Origin: Flagellimonas ochracea | GTDB lineage: Bacteria > Bacteroidota > Bacteroidia > Flavobacteriales > Flavobacteriaceae | DNA length: 64,000 bases | Assembly: GCF_009903685.1 (NCBI RefSeq) | Contig: NZ_JAAABI010000002.1 | Location: 186,001-250,000 of the forward strand | Direction of reading: 5' to 3' | Part shown: piece after piece, positions 47,732-54,763 of the stretch | Layout: the number at the start of each line of letters is the position of its first letter | How positions within the stretch are numbered: position 1 is the stretch's first letter | The notes under the pieces: generated by a model | Seen by the model: only the letters and a program-made list of their open reading frames with translations | What the model was told of the DNA's origin: nothing | Database searches by the model: none | Translations under genes and position numbers: made by a program

Positions 47732-48037
47732 TTGGTTTTTGCCTTTAGGTTTTATTCTTAATTTGCATTTATTGAACCTTTGTTCTAATTGCTTTTTTTA
47801 AATCCCATACAGTAAGTCACAAACTCTTTCATACCCATTTTCCTTGAGCATCTTTTCCAGTTCTTTGTTATTGACAACATCGGGGACGAATGCACTTAGA
47901 ATCTTTTTTCCATGATTCTTTTTTAGAGTTTTGTATTTCATCTCCAAATAGACCAACTCCAAAATGTTTAGATGATTATAAATAAGAATACTTTTTTATT
48001 TGTAGACTTATAAATTGATTCTTAAGTTTTATCAACA
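47732..48037. other. Intergenic stretch between sdhB and vsr
   Basis: It holds one plausible small frame on the minus strand (47798-47941) and otherwise only AT-rich sequence. I see no clear terminator after sdhB and no strong promoter for the following gene. Confidence 0.5.
47798..47941 (-). CDS. Possible 47-residue protein
   Basis: The frame reads MKYKTLKKNHGKKILSAFVP and ends LEKMLKENGYERVCDLLYGI. It is lysine-rich and helical in character and reads open for another 25 codons upstream without a Met. It could be a real small protein or the tail of a decayed gene. I recognise no family. Confidence 0.35.
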   Translation of the reverse strand: MKYKTLKKNHGKKILSAFVPDVVNNKELEKMLKENGYERVCDLLYGI

Positions 48038-48523
48038 ATGCCAAAATATTCCTCTTCCCGTATAAAGGTCCCACGCTTTCGAGAAGAAGATGGTTTTTAC
48101 ACGACCCCGGAACGGTCCAAGATCATGGGCAAGATTCGAGGAAAGAACACCAAGCCTGAGTTGGCGTTCCGAAAAGCCTTATGGAATGCTGGTTATCGCT
48201 ATCGTGTAGATTATAAAAAGTTAATTGGAAAGCCGGACATAGCACTAAAAAAATACAAGACCGTCATTTTTATTGATGGTGAATTTTGGCATGGTCATAA
48301 CTGGAACGAAAGAAGGCACAAGATAAAAAGCAACCGTGAATTCTGGATTCCAAAAATTGAACGTAATATGCAACGCGATGGCGAGGTGAACATCGAATTA
48401 AATAGAATGGGGTATACCGTGTTCCGTTTTTGGGAAAGCGAGGTAAAAAAGAATCTTGATTCTTGTTTGAACAAGGTATTGGAACATTTGGATGAAATCA
48501 GAGCTGCTTCTTCACAATCCTAA
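48038..48523 (+). CDS. vsr: Very-short-patch repair endonuclease, orphan
   Basis: The 161-residue protein matches Vsr: SKIMGKIRGKNTKPELAFRKAL, GKPDIALKKYKTVIFIDGEFWHGH (catalytic aspartate in PDI) and NMQRDGEVNIELNRMGYTVFRFW. Vsr nicks next to T:G mismatches formed when 5-methylcytosine deaminates. The structural zinc cysteines known in E. coli Vsr are absent; the FWHGH segment has Glu where Cys is usual. No DNA methyltransferase lies in this window. The end overlaps the convergent regulator gene by 26 bases. Confidence 0.85.
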   Translation: MPKYSSSRIKVPRFREEDGFYTTPERSKIMGKIRGKNTKPELAFRKALWNAGYRYRVDYKKLIGKPDIALKKYKTVIFIDGEFWHGHNWNERRHKIKSNREFWIPKIERNMQRDGEVNIELNRMGYTVFRFWESEVKKNLDSCLNKVLEHLDEIRAASSQS

Positions 48524-49205
48524 AAACCTGTAAAATATCATTCAGGGAAAGGTCGAAATCCTTATACTCCGGTGAGGTGTTCAAATTATGGCACTGCACC
48601 GTTTCCCTGTTCTTATCGTAGCCAATGATATCCTTGCAAATAATCCTGTCCTTACAGACTAGTACGTAAGACTTGTTCCACATTTCGGTATTATCTGTGC
48701 CAAGTGCCCCCTTTTTTATCTCCACTCCCAGTGCTATGGCTTTATTGGGTATGGCCTCCACTCCCTGATTGTTCATGGCATCACCGGCTATCTCAAAGGC
48801 CATATAGGTGGCATCTTCTAAAAAGTCAACGACAAAGCCAATTTGAAAAGGGGTCTTTTTGGCGGTTTCCATCTCCAGTTTTTCCAAATAACTTCCATGT
48901 TGTTCCATGAGCACTAAGGGAACCATCACAAGATATTTGCCATGATCCAAGGGATAAAAAACACTTCCATGTTTTATAAAGGGCTGTTTTCGGATATAAT
49001 TTTCATCCATGTCATTTACCTCACGCAGGTATAGTTCTGCAATGGTCATTTCAAAATATTCGGCAATCTTGGTCAAATTTTTTATGGGAATGTTGGCATT
49101 CTTCTTTTCATAAAGCTGTATAGTCCGTAAGCTGACACCAATTTGGTTCGCCAAATCGGTTTGGCTCATATTTTTTTTTCTACGTAATTGTTTTATTATG
49201 TACAT
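48498..49205 (-). CDS. XRE-family regulator with S24/LexA-type C-terminal domain
   Basis: The ATG at 49205 gives 235 residues. The N-terminal Cro/CI helix-turn-helix is MSQTDLANQIGVSLRTIQLYEKK (about residues 13-35). The C-terminus (about 85-215) resembles the S24 peptidase fold of LexA/CI repressors (FEIAGDAMNNQGVEAIPNKAIALG), but I cannot confirm the catalytic Ser-Lys pair: a methionine/asparagine stands where GDSM is expected. It probably represses its own promoter through palindromes at 49219 and 49271. The arrangement resembles a phage-type repressor. Confidence 0.85.
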   Translation of the reverse strand: MYIIKQLRRKKNMSQTDLANQIGVSLRTIQLYEKKNANIPIKNLTKIAEYFEMTIAELYLREVNDMDENYIRKQPFIKHGSVFYPLDHGKYLVMVPLVLMEQHGSYLEKLEMETAKKTPFQIGFVVDFLEDATYMAFEIAGDAMNNQGVEAIPNKAIALGVEIKKGALGTDNTEMWNKSYVLVCKDRIICKDIIGYDKNRETVQCHNLNTSPEYKDFDLSLNDILQVFRIVKKQL

Positions 49206-49218
49206 AAAATTACTATAT

Positions 49219-49237
49219 TGTGTAATATAATTACACA
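49219..49237. promoter_or_regulatory. Operator-like palindrome 1
   Basis: TGTGTAATATAATTACACA is a perfect 8+8 bp inverted repeat with a 3-base spacer, 14 bases upstream of the regulator start. It shares the core TGTAAT-N3-ATTACA with the palindrome at 49271. Confidence 0.7.
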
Positions 49238-49270
49238 TTATTTGTTTTTCGCAGCAATCCGCCGCATTTC

Positions 49271-49285
49271 TGTAATTGGATTACA
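49271..49285. promoter_or_regulatory. Operator-like palindrome 2
   Basis: TGTAATTGGATTACA is a 6+6 bp inverted repeat with a 3-base spacer. Its centre is 50 bases from that of palindrome 1, near five helical turns. It overlaps the expected transcript start of the regulator. Confidence 0.7.
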
Positions 49286-49288
49286 AAC

Positions 49289-49296
49289 CAAATATA
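49289..49296 (-). promoter_or_regulatory. -7 element of the XRE/S24 regulator promoter (TATATTTG)
   Basis: On the minus strand TATATTTG fits TAnnTTTG exactly. The start site would be near 49282, inside palindrome 2. No good -33 TTG is visible. Confidence 0.45.
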
Positions 49297-49349
49297 GAAA
49301 ATAGGACTCGACCCCAGGAACCTAATTTTTACAACGCTTATTCATTGTC

Positions 49350-49670
49350 ATGGGATCAACAAAAAACCTTGGGCTCATTATTAGGGCAGAAGATATCTTT
49401 GAAGAAGAAGATTACGGTAGGCCCATCAGCGAAAGACTTTCAGAAATTCTAAGAAGAAATGTTTCAAAGAATGACTATGCGAATATTGCCATTCGCAGCA
49501 AAGTGAGTTTTTCCACGATTAGAGATGTGGTCTACCGAACCAACAGTTTAACGAAGACCAATGCCACCGCTATTTGTTTGTTGATGCATGCGGCATTCGA
49601 AAACTCCATGGCTTATAAACTTCGCGCTGAAAGCGATATAATTTTTTTGAATGACATGTTAAACGTCTAA
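49350..49670 (+). CDS. Small helix-turn-helix-like protein, divergent from the XRE/S24 regulator
   Basis: The 106-residue protein has a central helical part, SKNDYANIAIRSKVSFSTIR followed by DVVYRTNSLTKTNATAICLL (about residues 38-78), that looks like a helix-turn-helix of the Cro/XRE style: a helix, a turn at KVS, and a recognition helix FSTIRDVVY. I know no named family. It shares its upstream region and both palindromes with the regulator, as in repressor/antirepressor pairs. The end overlaps the convergent GNAT gene by 12 bases. Confidence 0.65.
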   Translation: MGSTKNLGLIIRAEDIFEEEDYGRPISERLSEILRRNVSKNDYANIAIRSKVSFSTIRDVVYRTNSLTKTNATAICLLMHAAFENSMAYKLRAESDIIFLNDMLNV

Positions 49671-50174
49671 GCGCAATAACCAATCGGTCTGCTTGTCCGT
49701 ACCAATATAGTAAGGATGTTCCCCAAATTTATGGAACCCATGCCGTTGATAAAACCGGATAGCCCTTTTATTATGTTCCCACACCCCTAGCCATACGTAT
49801 TGTTTTTCCATTTTCTGAGCCAACCCTGCAATTTTTTGGAGCATCCCATATCCGAAGTTTTTTCCTTGGTAGGTCTCCAGCACATAAATGCGTTCTATTT
49901 CCAACGAGTCCAGATCATGGACATCGGTCTGGGCGTCATTCACATTAAGTTTAAAATAACCTATGAGCTCCTCTGATTCATAAACAAAGTAGAAGAGAGA
50001 GTTTTCATTTTGTAGCTCTTCTTTTATCCTTTCAGGATGAAATGCCCTCTGAACATAATCTTTAAAATCCGTGGGGTCGTTGTCCTTTTCAAAAGCAGCT
50101 ACAAAGGTATCTCTGGCTACCTGAGCCAAAGTGTCTAAATGGAGAATAGTGCACCGTTTAAATTGCAGTGACAT
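49659..50174 (-). CDS. GNAT-family N-acetyltransferase
   Basis: The ATG at 50174 gives 171 residues with a GNAT fold: IERIYVLETYQGKNFGYGML (acetyl-CoA pyrophosphate loop, R/Q-x-x-G-x-G/A type), then GLAQKMEKQYVWLGVWEHNKRAIRFYQRHGF. The frame extends 19 residues upstream without support. The acceptor substrate is unknown. It stands alone. Confidence 0.85.
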   Translation of the reverse strand: MSLQFKRCTILHLDTLAQVARDTFVAAFEKDNDPTDFKDYVQRAFHPERIKEELQNENSLFYFVYESEELIGYFKLNVNDAQTDVHDLDSLEIERIYVLETYQGKNFGYGMLQKIAGLAQKMEKQYVWLGVWEHNKRAIRFYQRHGFHKFGEHPYYIGTDKQTDWLLRLDV

Positions 50175-50202
50175 TTTTTTTGTTTTTACCAAAGTATCGC
50201 AA

Positions 50203-50228
50203 AAAAAAGAGCCCACAAAATTGTGGGC
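50203..50228 (-). terminator. Rho-independent terminator of the 35-residue peptide gene
   Basis: GCCCACAA-AA-TTGTGGGC (50211-50228) is a perfect 8-bp stem; on the minus strand it is followed by TCTTTTTTTT. It lies 28 bases after the peptide stop. Confidence 0.85.
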
Positions 50229-50256
50229 CACAAGTGTTTTTTTGATGTTGTTGGTT

Positions 50257-50364
50257 CTAAAGCATAAAAAGCTTTTTAATCAAAAGCATAAATCCAGTAA
50301 AAAAGTCATTTCTGTAAATTTGTACGCCTTCGTCCATTGTTGTGTGGTTTAATTCGGGTGCCAT
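50257..50364 (-). CDS. 35-residue peptide with own promoter and terminator
   Basis: The frame begins MAPELNHTTMDEGVQIYRND and ends FFTGFMLLIKKLFML. It has a polar N-terminal half and a C-terminal amphipathic or membrane-seeking half rich in Phe/Leu/Met with two lysines. A perfect -7 element lies 46-53 bases upstream and a strong terminator follows. It could be a small membrane peptide, a toxin-like peptide or a leader; I recognise no family. Confidence 0.55.
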   Translation of the reverse strand: MAPELNHTTMDEGVQIYRNDFFTGFMLLIKKLFML

Positions 50365-50409
50365 GTTGTTATTTTTTAGGTGTTAATTTGGGGTGCATTT
50401 CTGTACGAA

Positions 50410-50417
50410 CAAAGTTA
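50410..50417 (-). promoter_or_regulatory. -7 element of the peptide gene (TAACTTTG)
   Basis: On the minus strand TAACTTTG matches TAnnTTTG exactly, giving a transcript start near 50404 and a leader of about 40 bases. The -33 region is less clear. Confidence 0.55.
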
Positions 50418-50474
50418 CCCAACCTATATAGTTATTAAAATATTTGTTGCAAAAGTTACCATTTTTGTTGTAAA

Positions 50475-50492
50475 ACCGACTCATTGGTCGGT
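50475..50492 (-). terminator. Hairpin after scoB, probable weak terminator
   Basis: ACCGAC and GTCGGT form a 6-bp stem with a 6-base loop next to the scoB stop; on the minus strand TTTTAC follows. The T run is short. Confidence 0.45.
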
Positions 50493-50493
50493 G

Positions 50494-51147
50494 TTAAATT
50501 TTCATTTCTGGAATTTCCCCTTCGACCACCAGTCTTCCTTCCGTAGCTGTTTTGATTTCTTCAACGGAAACACCGGGAGCTCTTTCAAGCAATTTAAAGC
50601 CTTTGGAAGTCACCTCCAATACGGCTAAATTGGTCACTATCTTCTTTACGCAGCCTACCCCGGTAAGTGGGAGGGTACATCTTTTCAATAATTTTGATTT
50701 TCCTGCTTTGTTGGTATGCATCATCGCAACGATGATATTCTCCGCAGAGGCCACTAGGTCCATGGCTCCCCCCATACCTTTTACCATTTTACCAGGAATT
50801 TTCCAATTGGCAATATCTCCATTTTCAGCCACCTCCATTGCCCCCAAAATAGTGAGGTGTACATGCCGGCCCCTGATCATTCCAAAGCTCAAAGCCGAAT
50901 CAAAAAATGATGCGCCAGGCAATGTGGTTATCGTTTGTTTTCCAGCATTGATAATGTCAGCATCCTCTTCTCCTTCAAACGGAAAGGGTCCCATACCCAA
51001 CACCCCATTTTCACTTTGGAATTCCACGCTTATGTCGTCCCTAACAAAATTGGCCACCAATGTGGGGATCCCGATTCCCAAATTCACGTAATAGCCATCT
51101 TTGACTTCTCTTGCTATCCGTTTTGCTATTCCATTTTTATCCAACAT
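50494..51147 (-). CDS. scoB: 3-oxoacid CoA-transferase subunit B
   Basis: The 217-residue subunit holds the catalytic glutamate in FQSENGVLGMGP; the family segments DIINAGKQTITTLPGASFF and HLTILGAMEV are present. With subunit A it moves CoA between succinyl-CoA and acetoacetate, linking ketone-body or amino-acid breakdown to the TCA cycle. It follows scoA by 3 bases. Confidence 0.93.
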   Translation of the reverse strand: MLDKNGIAKRIAREVKDGYYVNLGIGIPTLVANFVRDDISVEFQSENGVLGMGPFPFEGEEDADIINAGKQTITTLPGASFFDSALSFGMIRGRHVHLTILGAMEVAENGDIANWKIPGKMVKGMGGAMDLVASAENIIVAMMHTNKAGKSKLLKRCTLPLTGVGCVKKIVTNLAVLEVTSKGFKLLERAPGVSVEEIKTATEGRLVVEGEIPEMKI

Positions 51148-51150
51148 ACC

Positions 51151-51852
51151 CTACTCTTTTTTCCTGACCGTTCTTTGTTCTATTCGCTTTTCGTAATGTT
51201 TTCCTTGAAAAATCCGCTGCACAAATATTCCGGGGACATGAATTTCATTGGGGTCCAAGCTTCCAGCCGGAAGCAACTCCTCCACTTCAGCCACGGTAAC
51301 TTTTGCAGCTCCGCACATGCAAGGATTGAAATTGCGCGCAGTTCCCTTAAAAATCAGATTCCCCGCTTCATCTCCCTTCCATGCCTTTACAAATGCGAAA
51401 TCAGCCTTGTAAGCTGGTTCCAGAACATACATTTTACCACCAAACTCCCGGGTCTCTTTTCCCTCTGCCACTTCTGTGCCATATCCCGCCGGGGTATAAA
51501 AAGCCGGAAATCCAGCTTGGGCCGCTCGACACTTTTCGGCCAACGTTCCCTGTGGGGTCAGTTCAACTTCCAATTCTCCGCTGAGCATTTGACGCTCAAA
51601 TTCGTCATTTTCACCTACGTAGGAGGATATCATTTTTTTGATTTGATGTTTTTGCAGGAGTAGGCCCAAGCCGAAATCGTCCACCCCAGCATTATTCGAT
51701 ATGCAGGTAATGTCCTTGATGCCCAATCTTACCAGTTCCGCGATTGCATTTTCTGGGATTCCGCAAAGACCAAACCCTCCCAGCATAAAGGTCATTCCAT
51801 CAGCAACACCATCTAAAGCTTTCCTTACGTCTGAAACTGTTTTATTGATCAT
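51151..51852 (-). CDS. scoA: 3-oxoacid CoA-transferase subunit A
   Basis: The 233-residue subunit has [19 protein letters not shown] (glycine-rich CoA site), [14 protein letters not shown] and [30 protein letters not shown], as in SCOT alpha subunits. It is first of the two-gene operon. The upstream gap to the PBP1A end holds a terminator. Confidence 0.94.
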   Translation of the reverse strand: MINKTVSDVRKALDGVADGMTFMLGGFGLCGIPENAIAELVRLGIKDITCISNNAGVDDFGLGLLLQKHQIKKMISSYVGENDEFERQMLSGELEVELTPQGTLAEKCRAAQAGFPAFYTPAGYGTEVAEGKETREFGGKMYVLEPAYKADFAFVKAWKGDEAGNLIFKGTARNFNPCMCGAAKVTVAEVEELLPAGSLDPNEIHVPGIFVQRIFQGKHYEKRIEQRTVRKKE

Positions 51853-51894
51853 AAATAATTTAGTTTTTCGATTGTTTGAAAATACGATTTAAAT

Positions 51895-51926
51895 AAAAAA
51901 GCCCCAAGACATATTATGCCCGGGGC
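51895..51926 (-). terminator. Terminator after the PBP1A gene
   Basis: On the minus strand GCCCC and GGGGC enclose a 16-base loop, followed by TTTTTT. It ends the leftward ricT-gldH-PBP1A transcript and separates it from scoAB. Confidence 0.65.
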
Positions 51927-51950
51927 CAATGTTTTTTGTTGCTTCAATCA

Positions 51951-54278
51951 CTAGAAGTCTATTTCTTCCAAATCGTCTTCGGTATCCAACTCTTCCTTTC
52001 GATCTTCCAGCACTTTGGTACAATCCACATTGATCGATATTTCCTCTGGTTCTTCAAAAGCTTCCTTGGACACGCCCAACTCCTCATTTTCATAATTCTT
52101 CTTCATATACAAGCCCCATATGGGCAATGCCATGGAGGCTCCTTGTCCGTATGTGAGGCTGGAAAAGTGAATGGCCCGGTCCTCACCTCCAACCCAAACA
52201 CCTGTTACCAAATTGGGTACCATACCCATAAACCAACCATCACTCTGGTTTTGTGTAGTCCCCGTTTTTCCAGCAATGGGGTTGGTAAGCTCATAAGGAT
52301 ATCCGGTAATTATTTCTTTGTATACGGTCTGGTTTTTGGCAAAGGAATGCCTTAACCTGCCCCCTGAGCCATATTGAGTCACACCTTCCATGAGGTTGAC
52401 CATGGCATAGGCCACGTCCTTGCTCAATACGTCCTTGGTTTCTGGTCTGTATTCATATAATACCGTGCCATTCTTATCCTCTATTCTGGTTACCATTACC
52501 GGTTTTACGTATACTCCTTGGTTGGCAAATGTTCCGTAGGCTCCCACCATTTCATATACATTAAAATCGGGTGTTCCTAGAGCAATGGAGGGCACTTCGG
52601 GAATTTCTCGCGTCAATCCCATATTTTTGGCAATGGCTGCCACAGATCCTGGACCTACTTTATCTATCAGCTGAGCTGTTACGGTATTTACGGAGTTGGC
52701 CAAGGCATTTTTTAGCGTCAGGTTTTCACCGGTGTATTTTCCGTTGGAGTTTTTGGGGCACCATGCTTCCATGTTGCCATGTTTTAATGGTTCTATGCAA
52801 TATTGATTATCGGGCAAAGAGTCGCATGGGGAGTACCTGAGCTGGTCGATGGCCGCTGCATACACAAACGGTTTAAAAGTGGAGCCCGCTTGCCTTGCCC
52901 CTTGAATTACGTTGTCATACTGAAAATGCTTGTAGTCCACACCCCCCACCCAGGCCTTTACATGTCCTGTTTGTGGTTCCATTGACATCATGGCTGTTCT
53001 CAAAAATGTTTTATAGTAGCGAATGGAGTCCATGGGGGTCATCACAGTATCTTTCTCAAACGAATCGCTGTTCCAATCAAAGACCGTCATCTCGGTTTTT
53101 TGGTGGAAGGTACTTTCAATATCCTTATCGGTCATTCCTTCACGCTTCAAATACCTCCATCTTGCCGAGCGTTTCATCGCGCTTCGCATGATGGTATCAA
53201 TAGCACCAGATGTTAAATCCAAAAAAGGAGCTGTGCGGTTTCTTTCTGGCGTGTTCTGATGGAAAAATTCGGCCTGTAGATTTTTCATATGCTCTTGAAC
53301 GGCTTCCTCCGCGTTTTTCTGCATGCGTGAGTCTACCGTGGTATACACTTTAAGGCCGTCCAAGTAGATATTGTACTTTTCGCCATCTGGCTTAGGGTTC
53401 TTTTCCACCCAGTTGTTCAAAAATCGCTGTAAGTACATCCTAAAATAAGTGGCCAGTCCTTCCCTGTGTGATTCTGGATTGAAGTTGATATCCATTTTCA
53501 GCTTTTGCAGGGAGTCTTTCTCTTTCTGTGTTATGTAATCGTACTTGGCCATTTGTGCCAAGACAGTATTTCTTCGGTTTAGAACCAAATCGTGTCTCCG
53601 AATCGGATTGTAAAGGGAAGAGTTCTTCAACATCCCGACCAAAACGGCCGATTCTTCAATTCTTAGTTCTGCTGGTTCCTTGCCAAAGTAAATTCGAGAT
53701 GCAGATCGTATGCCGTCCGCATTGTAGTTGAAGTCATAGATATTCATATACATGGCTATGATTTCTTCCTTGGTGTAGTTTCGTTCCAATCTGGCGGCAA
53801 TGACCCATTCTTTTATTTTTTGAAGCACAGCCTGCATTTTGTTCTTTGACCGTACACCAACGAAAAGCTGCCTTGAAAGTTGTTGGGAGATGGTACTCGC
53901 CCCTCCTTTACTCCCCAAGAAAATCAAGGCCCTCAATGTGCCTCGTGCATCTATGCCAGAATGATTATAATACCGCGCGTCTTCCGTGGCAACCAATGCG
54001 TTCACCAAATTTTGTGGTAAGTCTTCGTAAGCCACGGGGGTTCGGTTATCGTTTAGATACAGTTTCCCCAAGGTTTCACCATCGGACGATATAAACTCAG
54101 TGGCTAAATTGGTCTCTGGATTTTCTAAACGCTCAAAAGTGGGCATGGCTCCAAAAACTCCGCATGAAGCCAAGAGGAAAATCAGTGTAACCAAAAGAAC
54201 ACCGGAGCCAAATAGAATCCAAAACCATTTTATGTACGTGAAGTAGCCTTTTTGTTCCTGCCGTTTAGATTTTGCCAT
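51951..54278 (-). CDS. mrcA: Penicillin-binding protein 1A (bifunctional)
   Basis: The 775-residue protein polymerises and crosslinks peptidoglycan. It has one N-terminal membrane helix (about 16-38), a GT51 glycosyltransferase domain with catalytic Glu99 (VATEDARYYNHSG) and GGASTISQQLSRQLF, and a transpeptidase domain with GSTFKPF (SxxK), NSVNTV (SxN) and AGKTGTTQN (KTG). The C-terminus is acidic (TEDDLEEIDF). It follows gldH by 2 bases. Confidence 0.95.
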   Translation of the reverse strand: MAKSKRQEQKGYFTYIKWFWILFGSGVLLVTLIFLLASCGVFGAMPTFERLENPETNLATEFISSDGETLGKLYLNDNRTPVAYEDLPQNLVNALVATEDARYYNHSGIDARGTLRALIFLGSKGGASTISQQLSRQLFVGVRSKNKMQAVLQKIKEWVIAARLERNYTKEEIIAMYMNIYDFNYNADGIRSASRIYFGKEPAELRIEESAVLVGMLKNSSLYNPIRRHDLVLNRRNTVLAQMAKYDYITQKEKDSLQKLKMDINFNPESHREGLATYFRMYLQRFLNNWVEKNPKPDGEKYNIYLDGLKVYTTVDSRMQKNAEEAVQEHMKNLQAEFFHQNTPERNRTAPFLDLTSGAIDTIMRSAMKRSARWRYLKREGMTDKDIESTFHQKTEMTVFDWNSDSFEKDTVMTPMDSIRYYKTFLRTAMMSMEPQTGHVKAWVGGVDYKHFQYDNVIQGARQAGSTFKPFVYAAAIDQLRYSPCDSLPDNQYCIEPLKHGNMEAWCPKNSNGKYTGENLTLKNALANSVNTVTAQLIDKVGPGSVAAIAKNMGLTREIPEVPSIALGTPDFNVYEMVGAYGTFANQGVYVKPVMVTRIEDKNGTVLYEYRPETKDVLSKDVAYAMVNLMEGVTQYGSGGRLRHSFAKNQTVYKEIITGYPYELTNPIAGKTGTTQNQSDGWFMGMVPNLVTGVWVGGEDRAIHFSSLTYGQGASMALPIWGLYMKKNYENEELGVSKEAFEEPEEISINVDCTKVLEDRKEELDTEDDLEEIDF

Positions 54279-54280
54279 TT

Positions 54281-54763
54281 TTATTGGGTGCTTTTTTCAA
54301 TTTCCAAACCAACATCTGTAATCCCATCCAGTATTTGTACGCCTTCCACATTTCCGTTTTGGCGCATGGCATGGATAATGCTCACCTTATATACGCCCGA
54401 ATCGGGAAAAACGATTTTTTCCTTATACCAAAGTTTATTTTCCTTGATGCTTCCCAAACCTTTGCCCAACCATTCCCCTGTGGGTTCTGCCATGCGGTAC
54501 TCCAGTGTATCTTTTTGTGTGTTTCCGTCTGGATGTTCCAACTCGGCAATCAAAAACAGGTTGTTATATGGGAAAACATCGTCGTTTCTAATGTTGATGA
54601 ACATATTATAGGTTTGTGTCGTGTCCAACCCTTCAACTTCAAAATGGGCCGGTTTATCCACTTCCCACTTTCCATCATTCATTGTTTGGTAATCGGAGAA
54701 AACCAGATTGGAATTACAGGAAGCAATTCCCAAAAGCAGCACGACTAGAAAACTATTTCGCAT
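54281..54763 (-). CDS. gldH: Gliding motility lipoprotein GldH
   Basis: The ATG at 54763 gives a 160-residue lipoprotein with lipobox IASC (Cys16); upstream residues in the same frame are highly charged and unlike a signal. The body (VFSDYQTMNDGKWEVDKPAHF, YNNLFLIAELEHPDG, GLGSIKENKLWYKEKIVFP) matches GldH, needed for gliding and T9SS function in Flavobacterium johnsoniae. It overlaps the ricT-like gene by 11 bases. Confidence 0.92.
   Translation of the reverse strand: MRNSFLVVLLLGIASCNSNLVFSDYQTMNDGKWEVDKPAHFEVEGLDTTQTYNMFINIRNDDVFPYNNLFLIAELEHPDGNTQKDTLEYRMAEPTGEWLGKGLGSIKENKLWYKEKIVFPDSGVYKVSIIHAMRQNGNVEGVQILDGITDVGLEIEKSTQ

Larger units (their letters stand above)
50175..50493. other. 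Intergenic stretch with a peptide gene, its promoter and terminators
   Basis: These 319 bases hold a terminator at 50203, a 35-residue frame at 50257 (-), its -7 element at 50410 and a hairpin at 50475. No longer frame fits. Confidence 0.6.
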
